A stretch of DNA of 33,424 bases, from NCBI GenBank assembly GCA_946402275.1, contig CAMIVY010000031.1:1-33424 (forward strand). The letters are read 5' to 3'. How positions within the stretch are numbered: position 1 is the stretch's first letter; each line of letters opens with the position of its first letter. Below, piece after piece: positions 16,755 to 24,521 of this stretch. Below the pieces are notes generated by a model. The model did not search any database, was not told the origin of the DNA, and was given only the letters and a program-made list of their open reading frames with translations. This DNA is from an uncultured Prevotella sp. (lineage in GTDB: Bacteria > Bacteroidota > Bacteroidia > Bacteroidales > Bacteroidaceae). The position numbers were made by a program, and so were the translations under genes.

Positions 16755-17654
16755 ATGATTTACATTCAAATTCCTGAGATTTCCCGTTCGATTTCTCGTC
16801 AGAAGAACATCCGCCACCTGTCGTGGATGAAGCGATTCCAGGAGCGCCTGTTGCAAATCGCCAACGCACCGGCACGACTGGCCAGCGTGATTAACACATT
16901 CCAGAGTGCCGTGGGCAGCGAGGACCAGGCGTACCTTGTCATCACCAAGAGCGACCTGACCGCCCCTATCGAGGAGGCCGACAAGGCGCGCGACAACACC
17001 TACTCGGGCATGACCTCTATGCTCGACTTCATGAAGCGTCTGGGCACCGCCGACCAGCAGCAGGCCGCCGAGCGAGTGATTGAGCGCGTGAACTACCACA
17101 ACGTGAAAATCAGCGACCGCTATGAGGACGAGAACGAGAAGATGGCGCAGCTGGTGCAGGACCTCAAGGGCGGCACGCTGGCAGCCGACATCGCCACGCT
17201 GAACCTCACCGCCACCGTTGCACTGCTGGAGCAGCAGAACCAGCAGGTCATCAGCCTCATGATGCAGCGACAGGGCGACCGCTCGACACAGGAAAGCAAC
17301 GTGATGGGCAAGGCGCGCGCCGTGACCGATGCAGCCTACGAGGACGCCGTAATGGTGCTCAACGCATTTGCCGTCACGGAATTCAACGGACAGTCGTCGC
17401 CCTACGACGAGATTATCCGCATCATCAATTCCGACATCGACTACTATTGGAAGTACGTATTCGCCACCACAGCGACGTCGGGAACCACCAACAACGGCGG
17501 CGGAACGACGAACAACCCCGGCACAACCGATAACCCCGGAACGGGCGACAATACCGGCGGTGGTGAAAATACCGGTGGCGGAGAAAATACCGGCGGTGGC
17601 GATAATACCGGTGGTGACAACGGTGGCGGAACCCCCGGCGGCGACGAAGGGTAA
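16755..17654 (+). CDS. Probable DUF6261-type protein with Gly/Asn/Thr-rich tail
   Basis: A 299-residue protein if ATG 16755 (MIYIQIPEISRS) is used; ATG 16731 would add eight residues. The first 240 residues are helix-rich with no signal peptide or membrane segment. They resemble what I recall as the Bacteroidales DUF6261 family, whose function is not known. The last 60 residues are a low-complexity tail of GTTNN, DNPGT and ENTGGG units, encoded by roughly 21-bp repeats (ACCGGCGGTGG-type). That tail is unusual and may be repeat-expanded. The 42-bp tandem array lies directly upstream and a strong terminator downstream. Confidence 0.6.
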   Translation: MIYIQIPEISRSISRQKNIRHLSWMKRFQERLLQIANAPARLASVINTFQSAVGSEDQAYLVITKSDLTAPIEEADKARDNTYSGMTSMLDFMKRLGTADQQQAAERVIERVNYHNVKISDRYEDENEKMAQLVQDLKGGTLAADIATLNLTATVALLEQQNQQVISLMMQRQGDRSTQESNVMGKARAVTDAAYEDAVMVLNAFAVTEFNGQSSPYDEIIRIINSDIDYYWKYVFATTATSGTTNNGGGTTNNPGTTDNPGTGDNTGGGENTGGGENTGGGDNTGGDNGGGTPGGDEG

Positions 17655-17668
17655 GACCGTCGGACAAA

Positions 17669-17698
17669 TGAGAAATGAGAAATGAGAAATGAGAAATG
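17669..17698. repeat. 7-bp tandem tract (AAATGAG)
   Basis: Four near-perfect copies of AAATGAG lie between the DUF6261-type gene and its terminator. The same unit recurs at 18334-18385, 22310-22410 and 22470-22500. Confidence 0.85.
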
Positions 17699-17701
17699 AA
17701 G

Positions 17702-17743
17702 AAGCGGAGTGACCTTTTCGGTCGCTCCGCTTGATTTTTTTAT
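17702..17743. terminator. Bidirectional terminator between convergent genes
   Basis: AAGCGGAGTGACC - TTTTC - GGTCGCTCCGCTT forms a long stem with a single wobble and is followed by TGATTTTTTT on the plus strand. On the minus strand the stem is followed by few T. It separates the gene ending at 17654 from the minus-strand gene ending at 17748. Confidence 0.85.
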
Positions 17744-17747
17744 TTCA

Positions 17748-18335
17748 TCAAATTTCCGGCAAGATAAACCGCAGAGACTCGTAAATCTGGGTGATGAGGA
17801 CGTAGAAGAGCAGCAGGGGTGCGCCGCGGCGAATGCCGTGGAGGACGGCATCATAGACGGCGGCGATGGACTCGAGGCGACCGGACACGAGGCCGTAGAA
17901 TGCTGAGACGAGGACTACGCTGAAGGCTGCGACGGGCACGAGGCTGGATGAGAAGGGCGAGGGCCAGAGGCCTCCGACGGCGCTGAGCAAGACGGCATGG
18001 GGTATGGCGGTGAGCAACAGCATGACGCCGACGATGACGGCCAGCAGCAACGATGCCATGACTTTGGCGCGGCGCTCACGATAGTTGACGGGGCGCAACA
18101 GCAGTCCGCTGCGCACGAGACAGCCCCACGCCATGGCACACAGCAGGAGCCATACGAGCAGGGGGGTGGCGAGCGTCTGTGAGAAATTGCCCATGAGCCA
18201 GCGCAGTCCCTCGCCGGAGAGCAGCGAGCGGATGCCACTCATGGGGAAGGCTGCGGAGAGGAGCCACGACACGAGCATGAGCAGCAGCTGAATGACGACC
18301 AGCGTCAGGGCGATATGGGGAAGAAATTTTTTCAA
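17748..18335 (-). CDS. Small integral membrane protein, AbgT-like transporter fragment or relative
   Basis: A 195-residue protein with about five membrane segments. I start it at TTG (complement of 18333-18335), giving (M)KKFLPHIALTLVV. The frame stays open to 18392, but that extra N-terminus is only a translated AAATGAG tract. Motifs such as FSQTLATPLLVWLLL and TAIPHAVLLSAVGG recall Bacteroidales proteins I associate with the AbgT (p-aminobenzoyl-glutamate transport) group, but this is much shorter than true AbgT. Function uncertain. It lies downstream of the response-regulator gene on the same strand, beyond a 160-base repeat region. Confidence 0.5.
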   Translation of the reverse strand: MKKFLPHIALTLVVIQLLLMLVSWLLSAAFPMSGIRSLLSGEGLRWLMGNFSQTLATPLLVWLLLCAMAWGCLVRSGLLLRPVNYRERRAKVMASLLLAVIVGVMLLLTAIPHAVLLSAVGGLWPSPFSSSLVPVAAFSVVLVSAFYGLVSGRLESIAAVYDAVLHGIRRGAPLLLFYVLITQIYESLRFILPEI

Positions 18336-18460
18336 ATGAGAAATGAGAAATGAGAAATGAGAAATGTAAATGAGAAATGAGAAATTATTCACTATTCACT
18401 GTTCACTATTCACTGTTCACTATTCACTATTCACTGTTCACTATTCACTGTTCACTATTC
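18334..18460. repeat. 7-bp tandem tracts AAATGAG and TTCACTATTCACTG
   Basis: Six or more AAATGAG units (18334-18389) run into about a dozen TTCACTA/TTCACTG units (18391-18463). No gene is visible. This is the longest simple-repeat block in the window and passes straight into a pair of small hairpins. Confidence 0.9.
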
Positions 18461-18499
18461 ACTAGGACGAAGTCCGCTTTCACTAGGGCGAAGCCCGCT
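18461..18499 (+). repeat. Tandem pair of small hairpins with compensatory change
   Basis: CACTA-GGAC-GAA-GTCC-GCTTT (hairpin 18465-18475) is followed by CACTA-GGGC-GAA-GCCC-GCTAT (hairpin 18486-18496). The two units are nearly identical except for an A-T to G-C swap that keeps the stem. They lie just after the response-regulator stop and partly overlap it. Confidence 0.8.
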
Positions 18500-19214
18500 A
18501 TTCCATGTCCGGTTCGAGGTTGTCGATATCGAGGATGCGCAGTTCGAGGGCTCGCACCACCAGGCGGGTGGCATTGACGCTCTCGCCCCCCGGGAAGAGT
18601 TTCTTCACCAGTTCGTTCTGGCGCTTCTCCAGGCTCTTCACGCCGAAAGGCATGCCGCGCAGGCCGGTAATCTGCTCCTTGGTATAGCCCAGTGCGAGAT
18701 GGCGCAGGAAGCGTTCGTCGTACTCGTCAATCTCGTAGTTGATAAGTGCCTCCTGACGGGCCAGCTGCGAGGACACGGCGTGCTTGAAACGCTCGACTAT
18801 CTTTTCCAGGATGGGCTCGTTGAACACCAGCTGCTTGCCCTCCATGACCGCCATCACGTCGCGGCGGGTCAGCAGTTCGCCCGTCTTGAGGATAATGCCG
18901 TCGGCACCCGCATCGAGCACATCGACCCAGAGTTTCTCGTTCAGTATCTCGCCGGTGAAAATGAGAATCTTCACCTGCGGGTAAGCCTCCTTGGTCTGGC
19001 GGCATATCTCGACACCGACGGTGGTGGAGCCGCCCAGCCCGAGGTCCAGCAACACCAGGTCGGGCTGCTGCTGCTTGATGAGTCGCCAGAAGCTGGCCTC
19101 ATTAGCCGCCGTCCCGATGACCTCAGCCTCGGGAATCTCGTTACGTACAATACCTTCCGTGCCTTTCAGTTCGAGGGGCACGTCCTCGACGATAATCATC
19201 TTAAATTTTTCCAT
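18498..19214 (-). CDS. Response regulator, REC plus LuxR-type C-terminal domain
   Basis: A 238-residue cytoplasmic regulator. The receiver domain has the acidic pair E10/D11, phospho-acceptor D57 (LVLLDLGL), T87 and K110. The C-terminal region from about 165 (DERFLRHLALGYTKEQITGL ... SLEKRQNELVKKLF) has the look of a LuxR/NarL-type helix-turn-helix, so it probably binds DNA. Its start overlaps the end of the sensor-kinase gene by 14 bases, marking them as a two-component pair. Target genes are not evident from the window. Confidence 0.85.
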   Translation of the reverse strand: MEKFKMIIVEDVPLELKGTEGIVRNEIPEAEVIGTAANEASFWRLIKQQQPDLVLLDLGLGGSTTVGVEICRQTKEAYPQVKILIFTGEILNEKLWVDVLDAGADGIILKTGELLTRRDVMAVMEGKQLVFNEPILEKIVERFKHAVSSQLARQEALINYEIDEYDERFLRHLALGYTKEQITGLRGMPFGVKSLEKRQNELVKKLFPGGESVNATRLVVRALELRILDIDNLEPDME

Positions 19215-22200
19215 TGTATCTGGGTAATATGACTGTTAACTGGTTTTCTTCGGCAGTGATGCCGCAAGCCCTGCGGTTGGTGGCCTCGCCGTGGTCGCGG
19301 ACTATCTGGCGGCAAAGGTAAGAGGTGAGCGAATCCCTGGTCTTATAGGGTACGTGGAAGACGACGTAGTTGTCGTCCTTCACCTCACTGGCTATCTCGC
19401 CCTTCACTTCTAACAATTCAAAGAGGTAGCGCAGCAGGTTCTCGTCGCCCAACACCTGCTGACCATAGAAGCGGACGGGGCGCACATGCAGCTTGATACG
19501 CTCAACCTGCTCGGTGGCCTGGCGGATGAGGATGCCATAAAGGTCGCGATAGTAGGCCGCCACCTCGCGGAGCGCAGCGATGTCGCCGGTGTCCATCAGC
19601 TGCTGGATGCGGCTGGGATAATACATCGTCTCGTGTTTCAGCGTTGACAGGCAGTTGTCGAGCACGGCATTGGCAACATGGAGATTGGAATTCTCCAGTT
19701 CGGCACGGCGCAACTCGTCCTCGGCCATCTCGATATTGTTCTGCTGGATGCGCTCGCGATGGTAACGCTCGTAGAGCCGGTGGCGGTAGTAGAGCATGTA
19801 ATAGGCGGGAACAATCAGCACGAACAAGACGAGGAGCAGGATGACGGCAATGCGCTTGTTGGTCTGCGACTCCTGCATGGTGCGGCAGTAGTCGGCCAGC
19901 GTGTTGTCGGCAGAAAGTTCCTTGAAGAGCTGCGTATAGACCTTGTTGTTATAGGCATAGAGCTGCCACTGATGCAGGGCCAAAGCAGCCACGGCGCTCT
20001 CGTTGCGGATGTCGAGCACTATCTGATAATTGGTGGACACGGAATCGTGATACCACTGGATTTCAGCAGGCAGCGACGACTGGTCGCCAAGGCGCGCCAT
20101 CAGCAGACGACCGTCGGGACGCTGCTGCTTATAGTGGGCGTTGAGGTAATGGCGGCAGGAGTCGGCAAACTGCAGCGTGCGGGCATAGGTGCCGTTGATG
20201 TTGGAGAAATAGGCGGAGTCGGCAAAGATATGGGCGCGGGAGAGATTATTCTGAAGTCTGGAGTTTGAAGTCTGAAGCTTCTGACTCGTATCTTGGGCCT
20301 CGGCCATGAACCCTGAACCCTGAACCATGAACCCTGCGCTCGGCTCTGCCGCTTGGCTCGTCCAAGAACCATGAACCATCATCAGCAGCAGCACGATGCG
20401 CTGAATGCCCTTCGGCAAGCGGAAATAGAAGCGCGAACCCCTACCCTGCTCGCTCTCGGCCTGCAGGAGGCAAACGCTGAATATCTGGCTGATCTTGCGG
20501 TATTTCTCAATGATGCCCTTGCAGTTCATCAGCCCGAAGCCGTGGGAGGTGGACGACTTGTCGGTTATCACCTTATGGTCGAACACATGGTCGAGCGCCT
20601 CCTGGCTCATGCCGCAACCGGTATCGCTGACGGAGATTTCGACATAGTCGGAGGCTTCGCGGGCGGAGATATCCACCTGTCCGTCGCGAGGCGTGAACTT
20701 TCGCGCATTATCCGCCAGGGTGTTCAGCATAAAGAGCGTCAACACGCGGTCAGCCTTGACGATGGCGGCGGTTGGCTCCACCTGGAGCGTCAGCCCCTTC
20801 ATGGCAAAGCTGGTCTTGCTGCGGGCCACCATGTCGAAGAGCTGCTGCAAGGGGAAGCTCTCGATGTGCAGGGTCAGTTCGCCCTGCCGCAACTGAATCC
20901 ACTGGGTCAGCAGGTCGTTCTGCGCATTGATGTTATCGGTCAGTTCGCGGATATATTCTAGACAATCTAGATACTCTAGATGGTCTAGATTGTCTAGATG
21001 CTCTAGCCGATTTACTTCATGCAGAATACGGTCGATGAGCGGAAGAATGCTCATGGCGAGCGAAACCTTGGCGCGCTGTTCCAGCTGGCGGCGCTCGTTC
21101 CGCTCCACCCGCAGCCGGGCCTCAGCCACTTGTTCGTTCTTCTCCTCCAGCAAGTCATCAAGCTCGTGGTCCTCCTGCTGTTTCCGGTTGAGATGGTTGA
21201 AGAGCCACAGGAAGAAGAGCAACAGGACGATGGCGCCAAAGACTGCCCATATCATGAGCGTCAATTGGTTCACGGCATGATCCAGCAAACCGGCGCGCGC
21301 CTCAAGTTCACGGTCCTGGCGGGTCTGCTCCTGCAGGTCGATATAGATGTTGCGGTTGTAGTCGCTATTGGGTTTGTCGTTGACAGCCGAATAAGCCACG
21401 CTGAGCTGTTCGCGGATACTGGCAACCAGGTCGGGAGCCTGAATGATACGGCGGTCGATGAGGGCACTGTCCAGATACAGCAAGGCACGCTCGTCGTCCT
21501 CCATCGCATGATAACACGAAGCCAGGGTACGATAGGCACCGGCAATCTGATAGACATCGCCATAGGCTTTGAACAACAGCAAAGCCTCCTCGGCCTGCCG
21601 GATATCGGAGGTATGGTCGGCAAGCCCCTCCTTGGCCTGCGCTTCAAAATAGACATAGCCACTACGCTCGGCTATGCTCAGGCAACGGTTCAGGCATTCC
21701 ACCTCCTCTTGGTAGATCTGCTCGGGAGTTCCCTCGGTGAGCACACCGCCTGCACCGATATTGTAGAGATAGTTCAGGTATTGGGCGGTATCGTGGCGGA
21801 CCTCATCGGTGTTTAACTGGCGGAGCGCCTCCACACTCTGACGCTCTAATCCTACATAATAATAATAGGTAGAAGTGACGATGGCCATTTCCGACTCGGC
21901 GTAGGCCAGTCGGCGGCGTTGATGCTCGGAGAGCTGCGAGCGTTCCTCATTGATGCGCTTGAGGGCATTGACGGCCTTTTCGCGGCATTCATAAAACTGA
22001 CGATTCTCGGAACGGCGCTGGCAAAGACGCATCTGCTGGACATAACACACCAGCAAGTCAACCTGATTGTCGGTAAGGGCTATGGCTTCCGCCAACAGAC
22101 TGTCTGCCTCGGCATAGTTCATGGAGACCAGCGAGACGAAAGCCAGGTGAGTCAGAGCCTCAGCACGACCGTCCTTGTAGTCCGAAGCAAGCTTCAAGGC

Positions 22201-22473
22201 TTGGCGGGCATAATGCGCAGTGGAATCGATATTGCGGTAATGATAGGCATAGGAAAGGGCATTCAGCCTATCGACCGTACTCTTTTGCTCATACTGACAT
22301 GAACAAAAGAAAATGAGAAATGAAAGGAATGACAGGAACGAAAAAAATGAGTAATCGACGAAGTCGCTTTGACCTCGGTCAAAGAAATGGAAATGAGAAA
22401 TGTTTAAATGAAGCTGCGCACACCTTTTATGCGGACATTTCTTCATTTTCAATTTACATTTCTCATTTCTCAT
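19201..22473 (-). CDS. Large sensor kinase: TPR region, histidine kinase core, DUF5113-like C-terminus
   Basis: A 1090-residue membrane sensor. In order it has a hydrophobic N-terminus with lipobox-like FFCSC (about 50-59) and TPR-type helices (about 65-390). A membrane segment (about 395-415) leads to a kinase core with HEVNRL H-box candidate (about 480), N-box NTLADNARKFTP (about 580), DTGCGMS and GFGLMNCKGI ATP motifs (about 612-650). A second membrane segment (about 688-700), an extracytoplasmic part, a third membrane segment (about 865-885) and a DUF5113-like cytoplasmic end follow. The start is unsure: ATG 22473 and ATG 22446 both lie in repeat-derived sequence. Residues about 695-745 and the N-terminal 55 are translated repeats, and a 9-bp repeat sits in the dimerisation helix. 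It overlaps its response-regulator gene. Confidence 0.8.
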   Translation of the reverse strand: MRNEKCKLKMKKCPHKRCAQLHLNISHFHFFDRGQSDFVDYSFFSFLSFLSFLIFFCSCQYEQKSTVDRLNALSYAYHYRNIDSTAHYARQALKLASDYKDGRAEALTHLAFVSLVSMNYAEADSLLAEAIALTDNQVDLLVCYVQQMRLCQRRSENRQFYECREKAVNALKRINEERSQLSEHQRRRLAYAESEMAIVTSTYYYYVGLERQSVEALRQLNTDEVRHDTAQYLNYLYNIGAGGVLTEGTPEQIYQEEVECLNRCLSIAERSGYVYFEAQAKEGLADHTSDIRQAEEALLLFKAYGDVYQIAGAYRTLASCYHAMEDDERALLYLDSALIDRRIIQAPDLVASIREQLSVAYSAVNDKPNSDYNRNIYIDLQEQTRQDRELEARAGLLDHAVNQLTLMIWAVFGAIVLLLFFLWLFNHLNRKQQEDHELDDLLEEKNEQVAEARLRVERNERRQLEQRAKVSLAMSILPLIDRILHEVNRLEHLDNLDHLEYLDCLEYIRELTDNINAQNDLLTQWIQLRQGELTLHIESFPLQQLFDMVARSKTSFAMKGLTLQVEPTAAIVKADRVLTLFMLNTLADNARKFTPRDGQVDISAREASDYVEISVSDTGCGMSQEALDHVFDHKVITDKSSTSHGFGLMNCKGIIEKYRKISQIFSVCLLQAESEQGRGSRFYFRLPKGIQRIVLLLMMVHGSWTSQAAEPSAGFMVQGSGFMAEAQDTSQKLQTSNSRLQNNLSRAHIFADSAYFSNINGTYARTLQFADSCRHYLNAHYKQQRPDGRLLMARLGDQSSLPAEIQWYHDSVSTNYQIVLDIRNESAVAALALHQWQLYAYNNKVYTQLFKELSADNTLADYCRTMQESQTNKRIAVILLLVLFVLIVPAYYMLYYRHRLYERYHRERIQQNNIEMAEDELRRAELENSNLHVANAVLDNCLSTLKHETMYYPSRIQQLMDTGDIAALREVAAYYRDLYGILIRQATEQVERIKLHVRPVRFYGQQVLGDENLLRYLFELLEVKGEIASEVKDDNYVVFHVPYKTRDSLTSYLCRQIVRDHGEATNRRACGITAEENQLTVILPRYNGKI
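20308..20380 (+). repeat. Two-hairpin element copy inside the sensor-kinase gene
   Basis: On the plus strand GAACCCTGAACCATGAACCCT (7-bp units) is followed by GCGCT, hairpin a CGGC-TCT-GCCG (20341-20351) and hairpin b CTTGG-CTCGT-CCAAG (20352-20366). AAGAACCATGAACCATC comes next. The architecture matches the copies at 9527 and 23325. It is read in frame as part of the kinase, near the second membrane segment. A further 7-bp-like tract (GAAGTCT, GGAGTTT, GAAGTCT) lies at about 20262-20290. Confidence 0.85.
20957..21007. repeat. 9-bp repeat of TCTAGA palindromes inside the sensor kinase
   Basis: TCTAGA occurs at 20957, 20966, 20975, 20984 and 20993, and TCTAGC at 21002, exactly every 9 bases. 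The protein reads (L-E/D-x) repeats just after the H-box, so the tract lengthens the dimerisation helix by whole turns without changing frame. Confidence 0.95.
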
Positions 22474-22500
22474 TTCTCATTACTCATTTACCATCAGGCG
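22310..22500. repeat. Mosaic of 7-bp tracts with two-hairpin element copy at 22356-22384
   Basis: AAATGAG-type units flank hairpin a CGAC-GAA-GTCG (22356-22366) and hairpin b CTTTGACC-TC-GGTCAAAG (22367-22384). More AAATGAG-type units (as CATTTCT) run from about 22440 to 22492. All of this lies at the 5' end of the sensor-kinase reading frame and up to the eda stop. Confidence 0.85.
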
Positions 22501-23162
22501 CGAGCCTTAGCACAGTAACCGAGTGCCTCCTTGCACTTGTCGGTGACATACTGCCAGTCGCCTGCCTTCACCTTGTCGCTGGGGAAGAGCTTGGAGCCCA
22601 TGCCTACGCAGAAGACGCCGGCCTTGAACCACTTGGTGAGGTTCTCCTCCTCGGGAGCTACGCCGCCGGTAACCATGATCTTCGACCAGGGCATCGGAGC
22701 CATGAGACCCTTGATGAGGTTCGGACCAACCACGTCGCCAGGGAACACCTTGGTGAAGTCGCAACCAACCTCCTGTGCCTTACCAATCTCAGAGGGGGTC
22801 AGACAACCTGGGCAATAGGTTACGCAACGACGGTTGCAAACAATAGCGATGTCGGGGTTGAACAGCGGACCAACCACGAAGTTGGCACCCAGCTGGATGT
22901 ACAGCGATGCGGTGGGAGCGTCAACGACAGAACCGATACCGAGAGCCAGCTCGGGGCACTCCTTGTTAACCCACTTTGACAGCTCACCGAACACCTCGTG
23001 AGCGAAGTCACCGCGGTTGGTAAACTCGAAAGCACGTACACCACCCTCGTAGCAGGCCTTGATGACGTTCTTGCAAACTTCAACGTCCTTGTTATAGAAA
23101 ACAGGAACCATAGGTGCCTCGGCAATCTTTGCCATCACCTGAAACTTATCAAATTTTGCCAT
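22494..23162 (-). CDS. eda: KDPG / KHG aldolase
   Basis: Cleaves 2-keto-3-deoxy-6-phosphogluconate into pyruvate and glyceraldehyde-3-phosphate, the last step of hexuronate and Entner-Doudoroff breakdown, in the cytoplasm. It has 222 residues, a TIM-barrel class I aldolase. E46 and R50 (AFEFTNRGD) and Schiff-base lysine K138 ([10 protein letters not shown]) sit where family members have them. It starts 2 bases after the small DUF4177-type gene, and kdgK lies upstream on the same strand, so the three genes probably form one unit. Confidence 0.95.
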   Translation of the reverse strand: MAKFDKFQVMAKIAEAPMVPVFYNKDVEVCKNVIKACYEGGVRAFEFTNRGDFAHEVFGELSKWVNKECPELALGIGSVVDAPTASLYIQLGANFVVGPLFNPDIAIVCNRRCVTYCPGCLTPSEIGKAQEVGCDFTKVFPGDVVGPNLIKGLMAPMPWSKIMVTGGVAPEEENLTKWFKAGVFCVGMGSKLFPSDKVKAGDWQYVTDKCKEALGYCAKARA

Positions 23163-23164
23163 AA

Positions 23165-23302
23165 TTATGCTTTATATTCACGTTTGAAAAAGTATGTACC
23201 ACACTCCACGGCAACGAGTTCCCAGCCTTCAAAGCCAAGTTCGTTGAGTTTCTTCTCTACACCAACCAGACGAGTGACTACCTTATATTCAAACTGTTTC
23301 AT
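23165..23302 (-). CDS. DUF4177-type small protein (45 aa)
   Basis: A tiny gene between kdgK and eda. It reads [20 protein letters not shown], then [20 protein letters not shown] and ends REYKA. The pattern F-EYKVV ... LNELG-EGWELV-V ... YFFKR is that of the DUF4177 family of unknown function. It ends only 2 bases before eda starts, so it is probably co-translated. Nothing in the sequence gives a biochemical role. Confidence 0.85.
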   Translation of the reverse strand: MKQFEYKVVTRLVGVEKKLNELGFEGWELVAVECGTYFFKREYKA

Positions 23303-23307
23303 TATCA

Positions 23308-23375
23308 ATTATGAATTATGCGCTCGACCTTTAGTCGCTTCGTACCTTCAGGTCGAAGAATTGTGAATTATCTCT
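23308..23375 (+). repeat. Two-hairpin element copy between kdgK and the DUF4177-type gene
   Basis: AATTATGAATTATG is followed by CGCT, hairpin a CGAC-CTTTA-GTCG (23325-23337), hairpin b CTTCGTACC-TTCA-GGTCGAAG (23338-23358, one bulge), then AATTGTGAATTAT. It interrupts an otherwise tight operon. Confidence 0.85.
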
Positions 23376-24390
23376 GAACGCGACCGTTGGCATTACCACC
23401 AGCCAGGCTCTCTACCTCGTCAACACCTACCAGGTTGAAGTCACCATTGATAGTGTGCTTCAGAGCAGAAGCAGCCACAGCAAACTCAAGAGCCTCGCCC
23501 TGGGTCGGCTTGGTCAGCAGACCGTGAATCAGACCACCAGAGAAAGAGTCACCACCACCTACGCGGTCGATGATAGGATTGATCTCATAACGCTTTGACT
23601 GATAGAACTCCTTACCGTCGTAGATCAGGGCCTTCCAACCGTTGAACGTAGCGCTATAGCTCTCACGCAGCGTAGAGACGACATACTTGAAGCCGAACTC
23701 CTGCATCATCTGCTTGAAGATTCCCTCGTAACCTGCAGCGTCGGTCTGACCACCCTCTACGTCAGCATCGGGCTTGAAACCGAGACACAGCTCAGCGTCT
23801 TCCTCGTTGCCAATACATACGTCAACATACTTCATCAGAGGACGCATGATAGAGATGGCCTTCTCAGAAGTCCACAGCTTCTTACGGAAGTTCAGGTCAA
23901 CAGAAACAGTCACGCCATGACGCTTAGCAGCCTCACAAGCCAACTTGGTCAGCTCGGCAGCCTTGTCGCTAATAGCAGGAGTAATACCACTCCAGTGGAA
24001 CCAGGCAGCACCCTCCATAATAGCATCGAAGTCGAAATCCTTGGGATCGGCCTCAGCGATAGAACTGTGAGCACGGTCGTAGATAACCTTTGAAGGACGC
24101 ATAGAAGCACCAGTCTCGGCATAGTACAGACCAACGCGGTCTCCACCACGGGCAATGAACTGGGTGTTTACACCATAGCGACGGAGTGCATTCACTGCAA
24201 TCTGACCAATCTCATGCTTGGGCAGCTTTGATACGAAGTAAGCCTCGTGGCCATAGTTTGCCACGCTGACAGCTACGTTAGCCTCACCACCACCAGGGAT
24301 GATACGGAATGACTCACTCTGAATGAAACGGTCGTTGCCCATGGGCGACAGGCGGAGCATAATCTCGCCTAAAGTAACAATTTTAGCCAT
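23368..24390 (-). CDS. kdgK: 2-keto-3-deoxygluconate kinase (PfkB family)
   Basis: Phosphorylates KDG with ATP to KDPG, feeding eda. It has 340 residues in the ribokinase/PfkB fold. The GGGEANVAVSVANYG motif (about 32-47) and the C-terminal DRVGGGDSFSGG signature with catalytic base D281 are present. It is preceded by its own promoter facing the LacI gene. eda follows downstream, after the repeat element and the DUF4177-type gene. Confidence 0.92.
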   Translation of the reverse strand: MAKIVTLGEIMLRLSPMGNDRFIQSESFRIIPGGGEANVAVSVANYGHEAYFVSKLPKHEIGQIAVNALRRYGVNTQFIARGGDRVGLYYAETGASMRPSKVIYDRAHSSIAEADPKDFDFDAIMEGAAWFHWSGITPAISDKAAELTKLACEAAKRHGVTVSVDLNFRKKLWTSEKAISIMRPLMKYVDVCIGNEEDAELCLGFKPDADVEGGQTDAAGYEGIFKQMMQEFGFKYVVSTLRESYSATFNGWKALIYDGKEFYQSKRYEINPIIDRVGGGDSFSGGLIHGLLTKPTQGEALEFAVAASALKHTINGDFNLVGVDEVESLAGGNANGRVQR

Positions 24391-24435
24391 TTGTTTTAGT
24401 ATTACGTTAATTTAAAAAGTTTGAATTAGTGGGCA

Positions 24436-24466
24436 CAAAGTTAACAATTAATTTGGAATGCACAAA
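24436..24466 (-). promoter_or_regulatory. Promoter of kdgK
   Basis: On the minus strand there is TTTG (complement of 24463-24466), a 19-base spacer and TAACTTTG (complement of 24436-24443), giving a leader of about 43 bases. Confidence 0.7.
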
Positions 24467-24490
24467 ATAAAAATGGATTTTCTTTGCATT
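24457..24490. promoter_or_regulatory. Candidate operator between divergent promoters
   Basis: AATGCA (24457-24462) and TGCATT (24485-24490) form a spaced inverted repeat touching both -33 elements. A LacI-family regulator bound here could repress both kdgK and its own gene. The half-sites are short, so this is tentative. Confidence 0.35.
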
Positions 24491-24513
24491 TTCCCGACTA
24501 ATTCGTACCTTTG
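24483..24513 (+). promoter_or_regulatory. Promoter of the LacI-family gene
   Basis: TTTG (24483-24486), 19 bases, TACCTTTG (24506-24513). The start would fall near 24516, only about 6 bases before the ATG at 24522, so the mRNA is nearly leaderless. Confidence 0.75.
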
Positions 24514-24521
24514 CAGAGAAT

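Noticed and set aside
17444..17854. Minus-strand ORF rich in SPPPVFSPPP
   Set aside because: It is the reverse reading of the Gly/Asn/Thr tail and it crosses a strong terminator.
18336..18392. N-terminal extension of the small membrane protein
   Set aside because: It is only translated AAATGAG repeat (SHFSFLISH); the TTG at 18335 gives a sensible membrane protein.
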